A stretch of DNA of 64,000 nucleotides from Ceratothoa steindachneri (taxonomy: Eukaryota > Arthropoda > Malacostraca > Isopoda > Cymothoidae): the NCBI GenBank assembly GCA_963969495.1, contig OZ018335.1, positions 89,500,440 to 89,564,439 on the forward strand. The letters are read 5' to 3'. The position numbers were made by a program, and so were the translations under genes. The notes under the pieces were generated by a model. The model was given only the letters and a program-made list of their open reading frames with translations. It was not told the origin of the DNA and searched no databases. Positions 51,022 through 61,301 of the stretch are shown here, piece after piece. Every line of letters begins with the position of its first letter. Within the stretch, counting starts at the first letter, position 1.

Positions 51022-52581
51022 TTAATCGTCGACAGGGTTCCGACTTAACGAGTCGGCCATACAATTGTTGGACCCTTTTTTATAGTGAATGGAGTACTGG
51101 TACTCCATCAAGAGTAAACTCCATCTCAGGAGTCTTCCATTCTTACACTTATTTTTACCTAAGTATGACAACGGTTTATGGTCGCATTCCAACTTAAACT
51201 CGCGCCCTATTAGATAATATTTGAATTTACCTATGGACCATATTATGGCCAAAGCTTCGATTTCGATAGTAGCGTAGGCTTTTTCTCTACTCAACAGTTT
51301 CCTACTGACATAAGCTATGGGATAGGCTGTTTCGTCATCTTCGTATTGAAGCAATACTCCGCCTAACCCGTCCCGACTAGCGTCCGTGCGAAGGCCGAAG
51401 ATCTTGTTGGGGTTTGGTAAGCGAAGAATGGGCGCAGTTACGAGTTTTCCTTTTAGAACCTCCAACTGAGTTATTGCATGGGGGTTCCACGTGACAGGGT
51501 CTGACGCTGTCTTTTTTAACAAATCATTCAGTGGGGCCGCAATGGAAGCGAAGTGTGGTACAAAACGCCTATAGAACGAGGCCGCTCCCATAAACGATCG
51601 GAGTTGTTTCTTTGTTTTCGGCCGGGGCATCTTGACTATGGCGTCCACTTTTTCTTGTTGGGTAGTCAAGTGTTTTTGTCCTATTTTGAATCCCAGGTAG
51701 TCAATGGATTCGTAGGCAAAATAACACTTGGTCGGCCCGGCGGTTAGACCTTGCTCCTTCAATTTCTCCAGCAATGAGCGTAGGGCGTGTAAGTGTGACT
51801 CCCATGTACGGGTAGCTACGTACACGTTGTCGATGTAAAACGACACGTCACTTAGTCCAGCGATAATTCGCCTCATCATCCTATTATATTTGCTACCGGC
51901 TGTAAGTAGTCCGAAGGGTAGCCTGGTAAACTGTAACAGACCTCTCTCGGTCGCAAAAGCCGTCAGTTTTTTGGACTCCTTAGCGAGAGGTATTTGATAG
52001 TACGCTTTACACAAATCCAATTCGGTGATGAATTTAGCGTCTTCAAATAAATGGAGATTTTGATCTATTAGTGGGATGGGCTCGGCGTGGAAAACGGTAA
52101 CTGAATTCAATTTTCGGAAGTCCACGCACATCCGAAATGATTGATCAGGTTTCTTAACCCTTACTATGGGGGAGCAATAATCAGACTCCGATGGCTCTAA
52201 AATTCCCAATTTTAGTAAATTCCGGACTTCCTTATTGAAGGCTTCTTGTAGGTGGATTGGTAAAGGATATGGTTTGCTCCGAACCACTGAATTAGTTTTT
52301 AGTTTTATTTCTTCGATAAAATCCTTGGCACATCCGGGGTTTTCAGAAATGACTTCTGGGAATTCCATGAGCAAGTTCAACATTTCCGCTTTTGTTGAAT
52401 TTCTAAGTGGGGATTTATCTTTAAATCCACCCGAGGGTCTTCCGGGGTAGGTGAGAGCGAGGGAAGTTCGTATTCCTCGTCTTATTCCACACACACGGTG
52501 TGTATGACTTGCAGGGGCGTACCCGGGCAAACGGCATCCATCGGTTCTTCTTCGTCTAGAAGGGTAATATTCTTTATGCAC
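51022..52581 (-). CDS. Gmr-4 reverse transcriptase and RNase H (YIDN)
   Basis: Frame of 519 codons; similarity starts near residue 60. RT: SDYCSPIVRVKKPDQSFRMC, FITELDLCKAYYQIPL (Asp189), RLPFGLLTAGSKYNRMM and SFYIDNVYVA. The catalytic box is Y-I-D-N at 249-252, with Asn (AAC, 51826-51828) in place of the second Asp. Thumb LGFKIGQKHLTTQQEKV. RNase H: LRTDASRDGLGGVLLQ, YATIEIEALAIIW and LECDHKPLSYL. It ends NCMADSLSRNPVDD. The first 50 residues look non-coding in this frame; the link to integrase is unclear. Confidence 0.83.
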   Translation of the reverse strand: MHKEYYPSRRRRTDGCRLPGYAPASHTHRVCGIRRGIRTSLALTYPGRPSGGFKDKSPLRNSTKAEMLNLLMEFPEVISENPGCAKDFIEEIKLKTNSVVRSKPYPLPIHLQEAFNKEVRNLLKLGILEPSESDYCSPIVRVKKPDQSFRMCVDFRKLNSVTVFHAEPIPLIDQNLHLFEDAKFITELDLCKAYYQIPLAKESKKLTAFATERGLLQFTRLPFGLLTAGSKYNRMMRRIIAGLSDVSFYIDNVYVATRTWESHLHALRSLLEKLKEQGLTAGPTKCYFAYESIDYLGFKIGQKHLTTQQEKVDAIVKMPRPKTKKQLRSFMGAASFYRRFVPHFASIAAPLNDLLKKTASDPVTWNPHAITQLEVLKGKLVTAPILRLPNPNKIFGLRTDASRDGLGGVLLQYEDDETAYPIAYVSRKLLSREKAYATIEIEALAIIWSIGKFKYYLIGREFKLECDHKPLSYLGKNKCKNGRLLRWSLLLMEYQYSIHYKKGSNNCMADSLSRNPVDD

Positions 52582-54440
52582 GCGCGGCGGTGATATTTTT
52601 TTAGCATGTTTATGTGATAGGTTCTTCGCCCTGTTGGGGTATCTATCAAGTAATCGACTAGACCCCGTGCCTCGATTACTTCAAACGGTCCCTTCCACTG
52701 GGCCCATAACTTATTATTTTCGGTCGGGAGTAATAATAAGACTTCATCTCCTGCCTTTAATTTTCGAGCCTTTGCTTTCATATCGAAATAGTCCCGGTAT
52801 TTGGCTAAATTTTTCTCGGCGTTCTCTCGAGCTAAGCCAGAGCAGTATTCTAGGCGCTCGCGCATATACATCACGTAGGCGTAAGACGATTTGATTTCTT
52901 GATCGAGCTTCGCATTGGAAAATAATTCCTTAAGAATACTCATAGGACCTCGCACATTTCTCCCGTATAATAGCTCAAAGGGCGAGAATCCCAACGTCCG
53001 ATGAGGTATTTCTCGGCAGGCGAAAAGGGCTGCAGGCAGGTATCTGTGCCACTGTGTAGGGTTGTTTTGACACAACTTCTTCAATATATTTTTGAGAGTC
53101 CCGTTTAATTTCTCGCAGATTCCGTTAGCGGCTGGATGAAATGGACTCGTAAAAATTGGCTTGACTAACAGAAGTTTGTTAAAATACTCCATCAATTCTG
53201 AAGTGAATTGGCGCCCTCTATCAGATAAAATTTCTTTAGGCAGGCCTACTCGTGCAAAAATTGAAATTAATGCTTCCGCGCAGGAAATAGTGTCAATCTT
53301 CCGTAGGGCCACGGCATCTGGGAACCGGGTGGCACAATCCACTAGGGTGAGGATGTAGGAGTGTCCTCCACTTGAAGGGGGGTGAATTGGTCCCACCAAA
53401 TCAATTGCCACTCGAAAGAAAGGTTCGGTAATAACGGGCACCTTTTGTAAGGGAGCGGGAGGTACCCGTCCTCTGGAGGGATCCTTCTGACACACGTCGC
53501 ATGATCGGTAATAGGCCACAATTTCCCTGGCGTCCTGGGCCCAATAAAAGTGTCGGAATATCTGCTGCGCCGTTTTGTTGTGCCCAAAGTGTCCGGCTAA
53601 TATTCCATCATGCGCGGTATTCAAAATTCTTTGCGTGTATTCTTGAGGTACACACAGTGCTTTCTTGTTCTCCTTATCCTCCTCGCTGATAGTACGGTAG
53701 AGAAGTGAGTCTTCTACGATATACTGGATAGGCTTCTTTCCTTTCACTTGGAGAATTTCACCTTTAATAGCTTTCTCCCATAGAGGTTTAAGAGTGGGGC
53801 ATTCCTTCTGAGCACTGGCGAAGGAAGTCAATTTGAACCCATTGTCTTCGAGGGTAATCCTCGGGGTCAACTTAGCAGGTTGCTCTTTCCTCTGGGCTTC
53901 TTGTGCCCGGGTGACTACTTGTTGGGCCACTTCTTGCTGGGGAATTAGGGGGTTTTGTCCGATTAGTACTGCGCAGAACTTAATCGGGGCTACTACAACG
54001 TCCGTCCAACCGGTGAAATATCTGCATTGTATATGACATCTCACGACGGGGAATCGATTGTCGCGTCCTAAAAAGTCGTGGACGATTGCGAATTTCTTAT
54101 GGGCAGGGTTTACTGGGGGCAGCAACTTGTCGGATACCACTATGCACGTGCATCCGGTGTCTCTGACTAAAGTGGATACTCGGCACCCATTAACAGTGCC
54201 CTCTTCAAATTGTAGGCAGCCTGGCGAACTTTTGTTGAATAGAAAGTTTACCTGTTGCTGGGGCCCTTCGGATGTTGGTACGGGGACGTAGGACGAATCA
54301 GCTTGTCCTGCTGGGATCGCGGCAGTCAGGTTTTGCACCTGTTGTCTCGAGGTCTCCCTCAGTCGGGAGTTCTGTGGGCACTGGAAACTCAGGTTACCTA
54401 TTATCCCGCAGGTATAACAAGTGACGGGTTTCCTGGGATA
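52482..54440 (-). CDS. Gmr-4 knuckle, protease and integrase
   Basis: An open frame from about 54338, with a zinc-knuckle remnant upstream in the same frame: CYTCGIIGNLSFQC (about 54375-54415), where Asn replaces His. Protease: STLVRDTGCTCIVVSD (Asp60) and AVLIGQNPLI. Integrase: H243, H250, C280 and C283 (HHCC); Asp313 in VAIDLVGP, Asp373 in LSDRGRQF and Glu409 in GICEKLNG, so D,D35E. The C-terminus has WKGPFEVIEARGLVDYLID and INMLKKYHRR. It ends at the TAA at 52482-52484. Being upstream of RT, the order is protease-integrase-RT. Confidence 0.87.
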   Translation of the reverse strand, partial: YPRKPVTCYTCGIIGNLSFQCPQNSRLRETSRQQVQNLTAAIPAGQADSSYVPVPTSEGPQQQVNFLFNKSSPGCLQFEEGTVNGCRVSTLVRDTGCTCIVVSDKLLPPVNPAHKKFAIVHDFLGRDNRFPVVRCHIQCRYFTGWTDVVVAPIKFCAVLIGQNPLIPQQEVAQQVVTRAQEAQRKEQPAKLTPRITLEDNGFKLTSFASAQKECPTLKPLWEKAIKGEILQVKGKKPIQYIVEDSLLYRTISEEDKENKKALCVPQEYTQRILNTAHDGILAGHFGHNKTAQQIFRHFYWAQDAREIVAYYRSCDVCQKDPSRGRVPPAPLQKVPVITEPFFRVAIDLVGPIHPPSSGGHSYILTLVDCATRFPDAVALRKIDTISCAEALISIFARVGLPKEILSDRGRQFTSELMEYFNKLLLVKPIFTSPFHPAANGICEKLNGTLKNILKKLCQNNPTQWHRYLPAALFACREIPHRTLGFSPFELLYGRNVRGPMSILKELFSNAKLDQEIKSSYAYVMYMRERLEYCSGLARENAEKNLAKYRDYFDMKAKARKLKAGDEVLLLLPTENNKLWAQWKGPFEVIEARGLVDYLIDTPTGRRTYHINMLKKYHRRACIKNITLLDEEEPMDAVCPGTPLQVIHTVCVE

Positions 54441-54529
54441 CGTGCCGGTATTAGGGTATGATCCTTGTGGAATCCTAACTTCTTTTTGATTTTTTTCTCC
54501 TCCAAAATTTGGCTTATAAGTTCCTTTTG

Positions 54530-55396
54530 CTACTGAGAACTTAAAGGGCTTCTTCTGTAATGCCTGGGTGGCGGCCCATTTTTCTTTGGGGAGGGAGCCT
54601 TCTCTTTCTTGTACTCCCTAGGATATAACTGATGATTTACCGCGTGGAGGTCAGCCTCGTCCAGGCACTCGTTGAAGGTAGAAGCTTTTCGGTCCTTAAC
54701 GAATGCACGGATTTCCTGGGGTAGTGTACTTAGTAACTGATCTCTAAGCATGAAGTCGACGACCGCAGCGACTTCGTTCTCTACCCCTTCTGACTCCATC
54801 CAAAACTGTAGGCTTCGACGAAGCTCAAAGCCAAAATGTTTGTACGTTTGTCCAGGTCTTATACGAGACTGCCTGAACTTCATCCTATCTTCTTCCAGGG
54901 TAAGGTTTGTAGCTGAGAGAAGTTCGGCTTTGAGAGTGGAATAGTCCACAGTCGCTTCTGAGGGTAAAGATACGAATATCTCTCTCATCCTACGATTGAG
55001 TAGCGGTAACAGTCTGGCGACCCCATCTTCTTCTAGGTCCCAATTATTGACTTCAAATATTTTCTCAAAATGGGAGAGATAGGAGCATAAATCTTCTTCG
55101 TCCTTGTACTCCGGGAGTTTCATGCTGGCCGCTGGTGACACTCCTGTTTTGGATGACACTGACTGCACCTCTAACTGGTCTTTACTAAGGGCTCTTTCGT
55201 GGGCCCTTATCTTCTCTCTTTCATCAGCTTCCATTTTCGTCTTTTCTGCTTCCATTTTCATCTTTTCTCTTCTTTCTTCTCTTTCGTTTCTCTCTTTCTC
55301 CTGAATAAACGAACTCAGCTCGGTTCCTTGCAGTCCGAGGCTTTGACCTTGCTTCCGATAAAGGTCAAACAATGCCATCGCGCTTATGTCAGTCAT
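54530..55396 (-). CDS. Gmr-4 gag with SCAN-like region
   Basis: 288 codons from MTDISAMALFDLYRKQ, about 220 nt inside the 5' LTR. Residues about 30-75 are a Glu/Lys coiled coil (KMKMEAEKTKMEADEREK). The capsid region begins LPEYKDEEDLCSYLSHFEKI. About residues 165-250 resemble the SCAN/gag C-terminal fold: KHFGFELRRSLQFWMES, VVDFMLRDQLLSTLPQEI and FVKDRKASTFNECLDEADL. A frameshift of the -1 type separates it from the knuckle-protease frame. SCAN domains of vertebrate zinc-finger genes are thought to derive from gag of Gmr1-like elements. Confidence 0.8.
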   Translation of the reverse strand: MTDISAMALFDLYRKQGQSLGLQGTELSSFIQEKERNEREERREKMKMEAEKTKMEADEREKIRAHERALSKDQLEVQSVSSKTGVSPAASMKLPEYKDEEDLCSYLSHFEKIFEVNNWDLEEDGVARLLPLLNRRMREIFVSLPSEATVDYSTLKAELLSATNLTLEEDRMKFRQSRIRPGQTYKHFGFELRRSLQFWMESEGVENEVAAVVDFMLRDQLLSTLPQEIRAFVKDRKASTFNECLDEADLHAVNHQLYPREYKKEKAPSPKKNGPPPRHYRRSPLSSQ

Positions 55397-55619
55397 CTAC
55401 CTTGTTTTTAATCAAGCCTTACCTATTCCACCACCGAAACTTACCACTTGGCCTAACAATTACCTTTAGATGGTATCCACCTCTAACTTTACCAATTTCC
55501 CACTCGTCAAATATTCTATTATTCCTGGTGTTCTTTTTATGTGTTAGCTCTTCCTTAAATAGACACTGCTGGGTTCTTTCTAATATAAAACCTCTAGACC
55601 TGACACCACTTTTATAATA
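55397..55619 (-). other. Gmr-4 leader with probable primer site
   Basis: Between 5' LTR and gag. In element orientation it starts TATTATAAAAGTGGTGTCAG; GTGGTGTCAGG is the likely primer-site core, several bases from the LTR. The tRNA was not assigned. Confidence 0.5.
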
Positions 55620-57249
55620 TGTCGTAGAATGACCCTCGGTTTTGATCACTCTACGCTTTGACACCCTTTTAGTAGCGGTATGCTTTTAAGGGGCGTGAGT
55701 TACTTCTATGATGAAGTAGGCTTTGTTCTAAGAGTGCTATTTTAGTGGTTTAGTCCTTAAGGAAGAGCTATTTTTAAACACATAAGGATAAGAGGAAACA
55801 CCTGAATCTACCAAAATAAACTTGTATTTTAAATTAAATATTACAAACCAACAGTAAACACATTTCTATATTTGGCCTCCAAGATTTTTCAATGACAAAA
55901 CATAAACAAGTAGGCTTTCAGTAAACATGCCAATTGCCAATTAGTATTTTTATCACGACCCTATTTGTTTAGCATAAAACATTAAATTAATGTACTGTCA
56001 TCTACAAACACATATGACCTAGGTTCAAGAATAATGGTTTCTACTCTCCTTTAAAACGTGGGAAGTACTAAACTTCTACTATCGCAATAGAGATATAAAT
56101 GTTATTGTTAACTTACAGGTCGGTATTAGAGATTGCCGGATGTCGCTGGAGGACTTATCTCTCGCTTTGAAGTGTGGTGGTCGCTGGTTGAAATTTTCGT
56201 CGCCTGTGACGGGGGCTGCTTCTTAAACGTAATTAAAGAATGGGAGCTCGTTGGGGCAGGGTTCTTCTCCTCTCACTCTTACGGTGCTTGAGATGTGAGA
56301 ATCACTCGAGTGTGAGCGGCTTTGCTTTTCTTCAGTCGGGCTTCTTTGCAGACGGAAAAGGCTTCTTCGGTATGGCACCGATATAAAACTTGACTATTTA
56401 GGTTAATACGGCCCTGAAAGGGGAGATCGATTTTCTTAATCTGATCTTATCGTTTCTCACGGAAATAGTCTTGTATGGCTGAAGGATCGATCTTTACGAA
56501 CTAATCTTTCTTCTGGCGAATCGACTTCTAATAATCTTCTTGTCTAGCCGATGGATCGATCTTCACGAACTAATCGACTTCTGATAATCTTCTTGTCTAG
56601 CCGATGGATCGATCTTCACGAACTAATCCACCTCTAGCGTATCGACTTCTGATAATCTTCTTGTCTAGCCGATGGATCGATCTTCACAAACTAATCCACC
56701 TCTAGTGTATCGACTTCTGATAATCCTCTTCTCTTTCTTTGCCGGGCTTATATATAGGCGGATTGCCGCCCCATCTAAAGGGGGAAGTGACCAGGCCACA
56801 GATGCAAAAAGGGGGGGGCGGAGCGAATGGAGAGTTAGCATCTGGGGAGAGCGAGAATTCCTGAGGTGGCACTGGGGTGCCCAAGTCAGCTCGCAAATTA
56901 TAGGCTCACAACCGCACCGCTAATTGGCGTGCTTTCTGACTCGCACCGGGTTTTTTTTCCTAACCACGGGTTTATGGGTCTCGTAGGTAATACATAAGAA
57001 CATAAGAAAAGAAGGAGACTGCAAAAGACCATTCATGGCCTACACTTGGCAGCTCCTGTTCCATTCAACACACAAAAGATTTCTTACCAGAGAAAAGTCA
57101 TCAACATTGTCACCCTTTACAGGAGTTCGTCAGATCTAATCTACAATATACATAAAATGCATCCAGAGGATTATGTCCATTCATGCAACCGCAAAATATA
57201 ATCTTCCCACTCCTTAGAAAAATATATACATATGTACATAAAAAAAAAG

Positions 57250-60183
57250 TCAGTCCCATCTAGCAGCTTCATCCATATATTTATCTAATCTATTCTTAAA
57301 ACTACCCAGAGAGGAGGCTTCTATCACATGCCTAGTGAGCCTATTCCATTCATCTACCACACGATTTGTAAACCAATTCCTCCCAATCTCCTTCCTAAAC
57401 CTATACTTATCAAGCTTAAACCCATTGCTACGTGTTCTGTCATGTTCACTAAGTATAAGAACCTTACCCAGATCCCCTTTATTATATCCTTTTATCCATT
57501 TGAAGACTTCAATCAATTCCCCTCTGACTCTTCTCCTTTCCAATGTATGTAGATTTAGTTTTCTGAGCCTTTCACCATAAGGTAAGTTCCTTAGCCCACC
57601 AATCATCTTTGTCATCCTTTTCTGCATAGACTCAAGCAAATCAATATCCTTCCTATAATATGGTGACCAAAATTGTACTGCATAGTCTAGATGAGGCCTA
57701 ACTAGCGCCAGATACAGTTTTAGAATGACTTCAGCACTCTTATTGCTTACACTCCTCCTAATGAATCCCAATATCCTATTAGCTTTATTCTTAGCATTTA
57801 GACATTGCTTTCTAGGACGAAGGTCTGAACTTACCAAAATACCCAAGTCTCTCTCACAATCAGTCCTCCCTAAAATTCTGCCATTTAATTTATAACTATT
57901 CAATGGATTATTTCTACCTATACTAAGTACACTACATTTGTCTATGTTAAACTTCATTTGCCATTTCTTGGCCCAAATGGACAGAATGGTCAATTCCTCC
58001 TGCATTACAACAGCATCAGAATCAGCCCTAATGGCCCTACCTAGCTTAGTATCATCAGCAAATTTACTCAGGTCACTACTTATACCTATGTCAAGATCAT
58101 TAATATAAATTAAGAATAGCAAGGGACCCAAAACAGATCCTTGAGGAACTCCACTGCTAACACACCCCCACTCAGATTTAACTCCATCTATACTAACTCT
58201 TTGCTGTCTGTCACCAAGCCATGACTGAATCCACCTAAATATACTGCCATCGATCCCGTGTGCTTTAACTTTGCTCAGAAGTCGTAAGTGTGGCACTCGA
58301 TCAAAAGCCTTACTAAAGTCCAAGTATAAAATATCATAGTTTTCATCATTATCTGCTGCTTCATACACCTTACTATAAAAAGAGAGCAAATTAGTCAGAC
58401 AGGATTTACCCTTACTAAAGCCATGCTGTGATTCTTTTATCAACTTACGCTTATCCAAGTGATCTCTAATATTCCTTGCTATAATAGATTCCATCATTTT
58501 CCCTACCACTGATGTCAAACTTACTGGTCTGTAATTAGACATATTTGTTTTATCCCCTTTCTTAAATATAGGTATCACATTGGCTTTCTTCCATGCCACT
58601 GGCACAATGCCACTCTCCAATGATTTTCTAAAGATGCATGCTAGGGGCTCACTTAACACATCCTTACATTCTTTCAAAATTCTAGGAAAGAGCTCATCAG
58701 GCCTGGGTGCCTTACTACTTTTGATTTTATCAATTTCCTTTGTCACTATCTCCTTTGTGATCAAGATATCCTTTAATTTCTCTTCATCATTACCCCGAAA
58801 GATCATTGACACCTCAGATATATTTAGAGTATCCTCCTGTGTAAATACTGAGAGAAAAAAGTCATTTAGCATTCCAGCCATTGAGTCCCTATCACTCACT
58901 AATTGTCCATTGGAATCTATAAGTGGGCCTATTTTATCTCTAACCTTAGTTTTGTATAATTGATAAAAACTTTTAGGATCTTCCTTTGCCCTATTTGCCA
59001 CTTTAATTTCATAATTTCTCCTTGCTACTCTAACTAACTTTTTAACATCTCTTGCTAGTTCATTATATCTCTGCCTTAAGTGATCCTCTCCATTTTTTAT
59101 TTTCCTATAAATGCCCTTTTTAATGCCAATATAATGCTTAATTTTATCTGTCATCCATTTTGGGTCATTATTTTTAGTCCTAATCTCCTTATATGGAATG
59201 TTAATCATCTGACCTGTAATTAATTGCTCAATTATTCTTTCATACTCCTCTTCAATTGTAATCTCTTCCTCCTGGTGATTATTGTCTCCACTAACTGATA
59301 TCATTGAATCTATTCCTGAATTGATTTCATTGCCTGGTTTCTGTACAACTGCCTCCAGGTAAGTCCTGAGCCCATTATAATTTGCTCTTCTAAAGTCAGG
59401 AATTTTAACATTGTTCATGCTACTATCAATACCATTCCATTTCATCTTGAATCTAATTTCACAATGGTCACTATTACCCAAATTTCCTCCAATCTCAGTA
59501 TCCTTAATAACTTCTTCCCTATTTGTCAGAACTAAATCCAGTATATTATTACCTCTAGTGGGTTCGTTAATTATCTGCCTCAGAAAATTATCTTGGACAA
59601 CATTCAAAAATTCCTCAGCCTCCTGATCACCCACAAGAGCTTCTCAGTCTATATTTCTGTAATTAAAATCGCCCATTATACACACATGCTTACTTCTACA
59701 TGCCCGTTCAATCTCCTGCCACAGAAGATTTGAAGCTTCCTTACTAAGATTTGGTGGTCTGTATAATAATCCTAAGACAAGCTTGTTTTTACCTTCCTTT
59801 ACATTTAGCCATAATGACTCTGTGTTATCATCTAATTTAATTGTACTGTTTACACAACACTGGAGATTATCTTTAATATAAATAATAACCCCTCCTCCTC
59901 TCTTCCTATTCCTATCTGTATGGAACATGTTAAAGCCCTCAATCTCAACCTCAGGTTTAAAGTGATTACCTGCCAAATCAAGCCATGACTCTGTTATCGC
60001 AATTATATCAAAATTCTCTTCACTTGCTAACGCTCTTAAGAGATCTATCTTATTCCTTATACTCCGACCATTTGTGTAGTATATTTTTAAGTTTTTTTTA
60101 TTATTCCCATCTTCATTGCATTGTGCTTTTTTATTCCTAGTTATCTGCTCATTCACTTGTGCATTAGTCCCCCTATAACGCAT
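57250..60183 (-). pseudogene. CR1-B ORF2: endonuclease and RT, one nonsense codon
   Basis: Begins MRYRGTNAQVNEQITRN. Endonuclease: IYYTNGRSIRNKID, IAITESWLDL, LGLLYRPPNLS and CIMGDFNYRNID, then TGA at 59644-59646 where Trp is expected. The frame goes on with ILDLVLTNRE and GNSDHCEIRF. RT: KKANVIPIFKKGDKTNMSN, YLDFSKAFDRVPH, SGVPQGSVLGPLLFLIYIN and LSKFADDTKL. It ends FKNRLDKYMDEAARWD. Apart from the TGA the frame is open for 2.93 kb. The protein nicks the target and copies its own RNA there. Probably lost activity very recently. Confidence 0.92.
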
Positions 60184-60281
60184 CAGTATGCCCTCTCCCC
60201 TAGCTATTCCTCTATCACTGCATCCCTTCCATTTCCTACACCTACCCTCTATTCCTGTTATTCCCTTACCTCTAACAGCTT

Positions 60282-61301
60282 CTAGTTTCCCACCCGTAAG
60301 GACCTAATCACACTATCCAGCTCCCCCCATAGAACCTCAACACCTGCCCGACTAAGATGGAGCCCATCCATCGCATACAACCTCCTATTCCCGTAAAACC
60401 CTCCCCAGACATCTACAAACACCAATCCTAGCTCCTCACACAGTCCTTTCACAAATTCATTCAAACCAATTGCACGCGACAACCATTCTACCCCCACATC
60501 CAATCTCGGAAGCACACCAGAAACAACACCTTTTACCCTGCTTTTACTATTCCTTTCAACTAACCTTTTATACTGCTCACGTAACTCACATGTACCCACC
60601 TTCTTTACATCATTCACTCCCACATGCATAATCACAACTGCATCCCTCTCACACCCAGAAACCAGCCTATCATACCTCTTACAAACATCACTTACACCAG
60701 CACCCGGCAGACAAACTCTCATTCCCTTCCACTTGCTATCACTCAACTTCCTATCTAAATACCTAATCTGAGAGTCCCCCATCACTAGCACCTCAGTCAT
60801 TCTCCTATTCTGCCTTGGCCTAACATTACCCTCCCTCCTGCTCTCAGTCACGCTACCACCCATCCTGCTTTCATCCACAATCACACCAGGCAAATCACTT
60901 TCACACTCTTCCTCTCTCAGGACATTGAATCTGTTAGTCAACCTAACAGGTTCTATGTCCCTCTCATTCACACACCTAACCTGTCCTAACTTATCTATCC
61001 TATCCATTTTCACCCACCATTCATCATCACTCACAACTTCCACACTGTTCCCAGTCCTAGCCCTATCTTCCACCCTCTTAGCACTAATCTCACCCTTCAA
61101 TCGCACACTTGCATCTCTTCTCACCTCAAACACCAAATCATTCAACCTCTTACATTCCCCACTCAACCTCCTAACCTCCCCTTCCAGAAAACACACACGG
61201 CATTCAGTTACATTCACTCTCCTTTCAACTCCACATGCATCACACACCACATACACACTACTTTCAAACGGCATGCTCTCACCATCTATACAAAAAGCCA
61301 T
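60282..61301 (-). CDS. CR1-B ORF1: zinc ribbon, coiled coil, SGNH esterase
   Basis: 339 intact codons. N-terminal CDAC...CRVC (C-X2-C-X10-C-X2-C), a coiled coil around residues 35-70, a polar linker with TNRFNVLREEE, then an SGNH/GDSL domain: VLVMGDSQIRYLDRKL (Ser block), MHVGVNDVKKVG (Asn block) and AMDGLHLSRAGVEVLW (Asp/His block). All four hydrolase blocks needed for catalysis are readable. This class of ORF1 is known in CR1-like LINEs; a lipid or ester substrate has not been fixed. It ends just before ORF2. Confidence 0.88.
   Translation of the reverse strand: MAFCIDGESMPFESSVYVVCDACGVERRVNVTECRVCFLEGEVRRLSGECKRLNDLVFEVRRDASVRLKGEISAKRVEDRARTGNSVEVVSDDEWWVKMDRIDKLGQVRCVNERDIEPVRLTNRFNVLREEECESDLPGVIVDESRMGGSVTESRREGNVRPRQNRRMTEVLVMGDSQIRYLDRKLSDSKWKGMRVCLPGAGVSDVCKRYDRLVSGCERDAVVIMHVGVNDVKKVGTCELREQYKRLVERNSKSRVKGVVSGVLPRLDVGVEWLSRAIGLNEFVKGLCEELGLVFVDVWGGFYGNRRLYAMDGLHLSRAGVEVLWGELDSVIRSLRVGN

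Noticed and set aside
52482..52581. Programmed -1 frameshift between Gmr-4 integrase and RT
   Set aside because: The frames overlap with the right phase, but no clear slippery site is seen and the integrase frame looks coding past its stop, so mutation is as likely.
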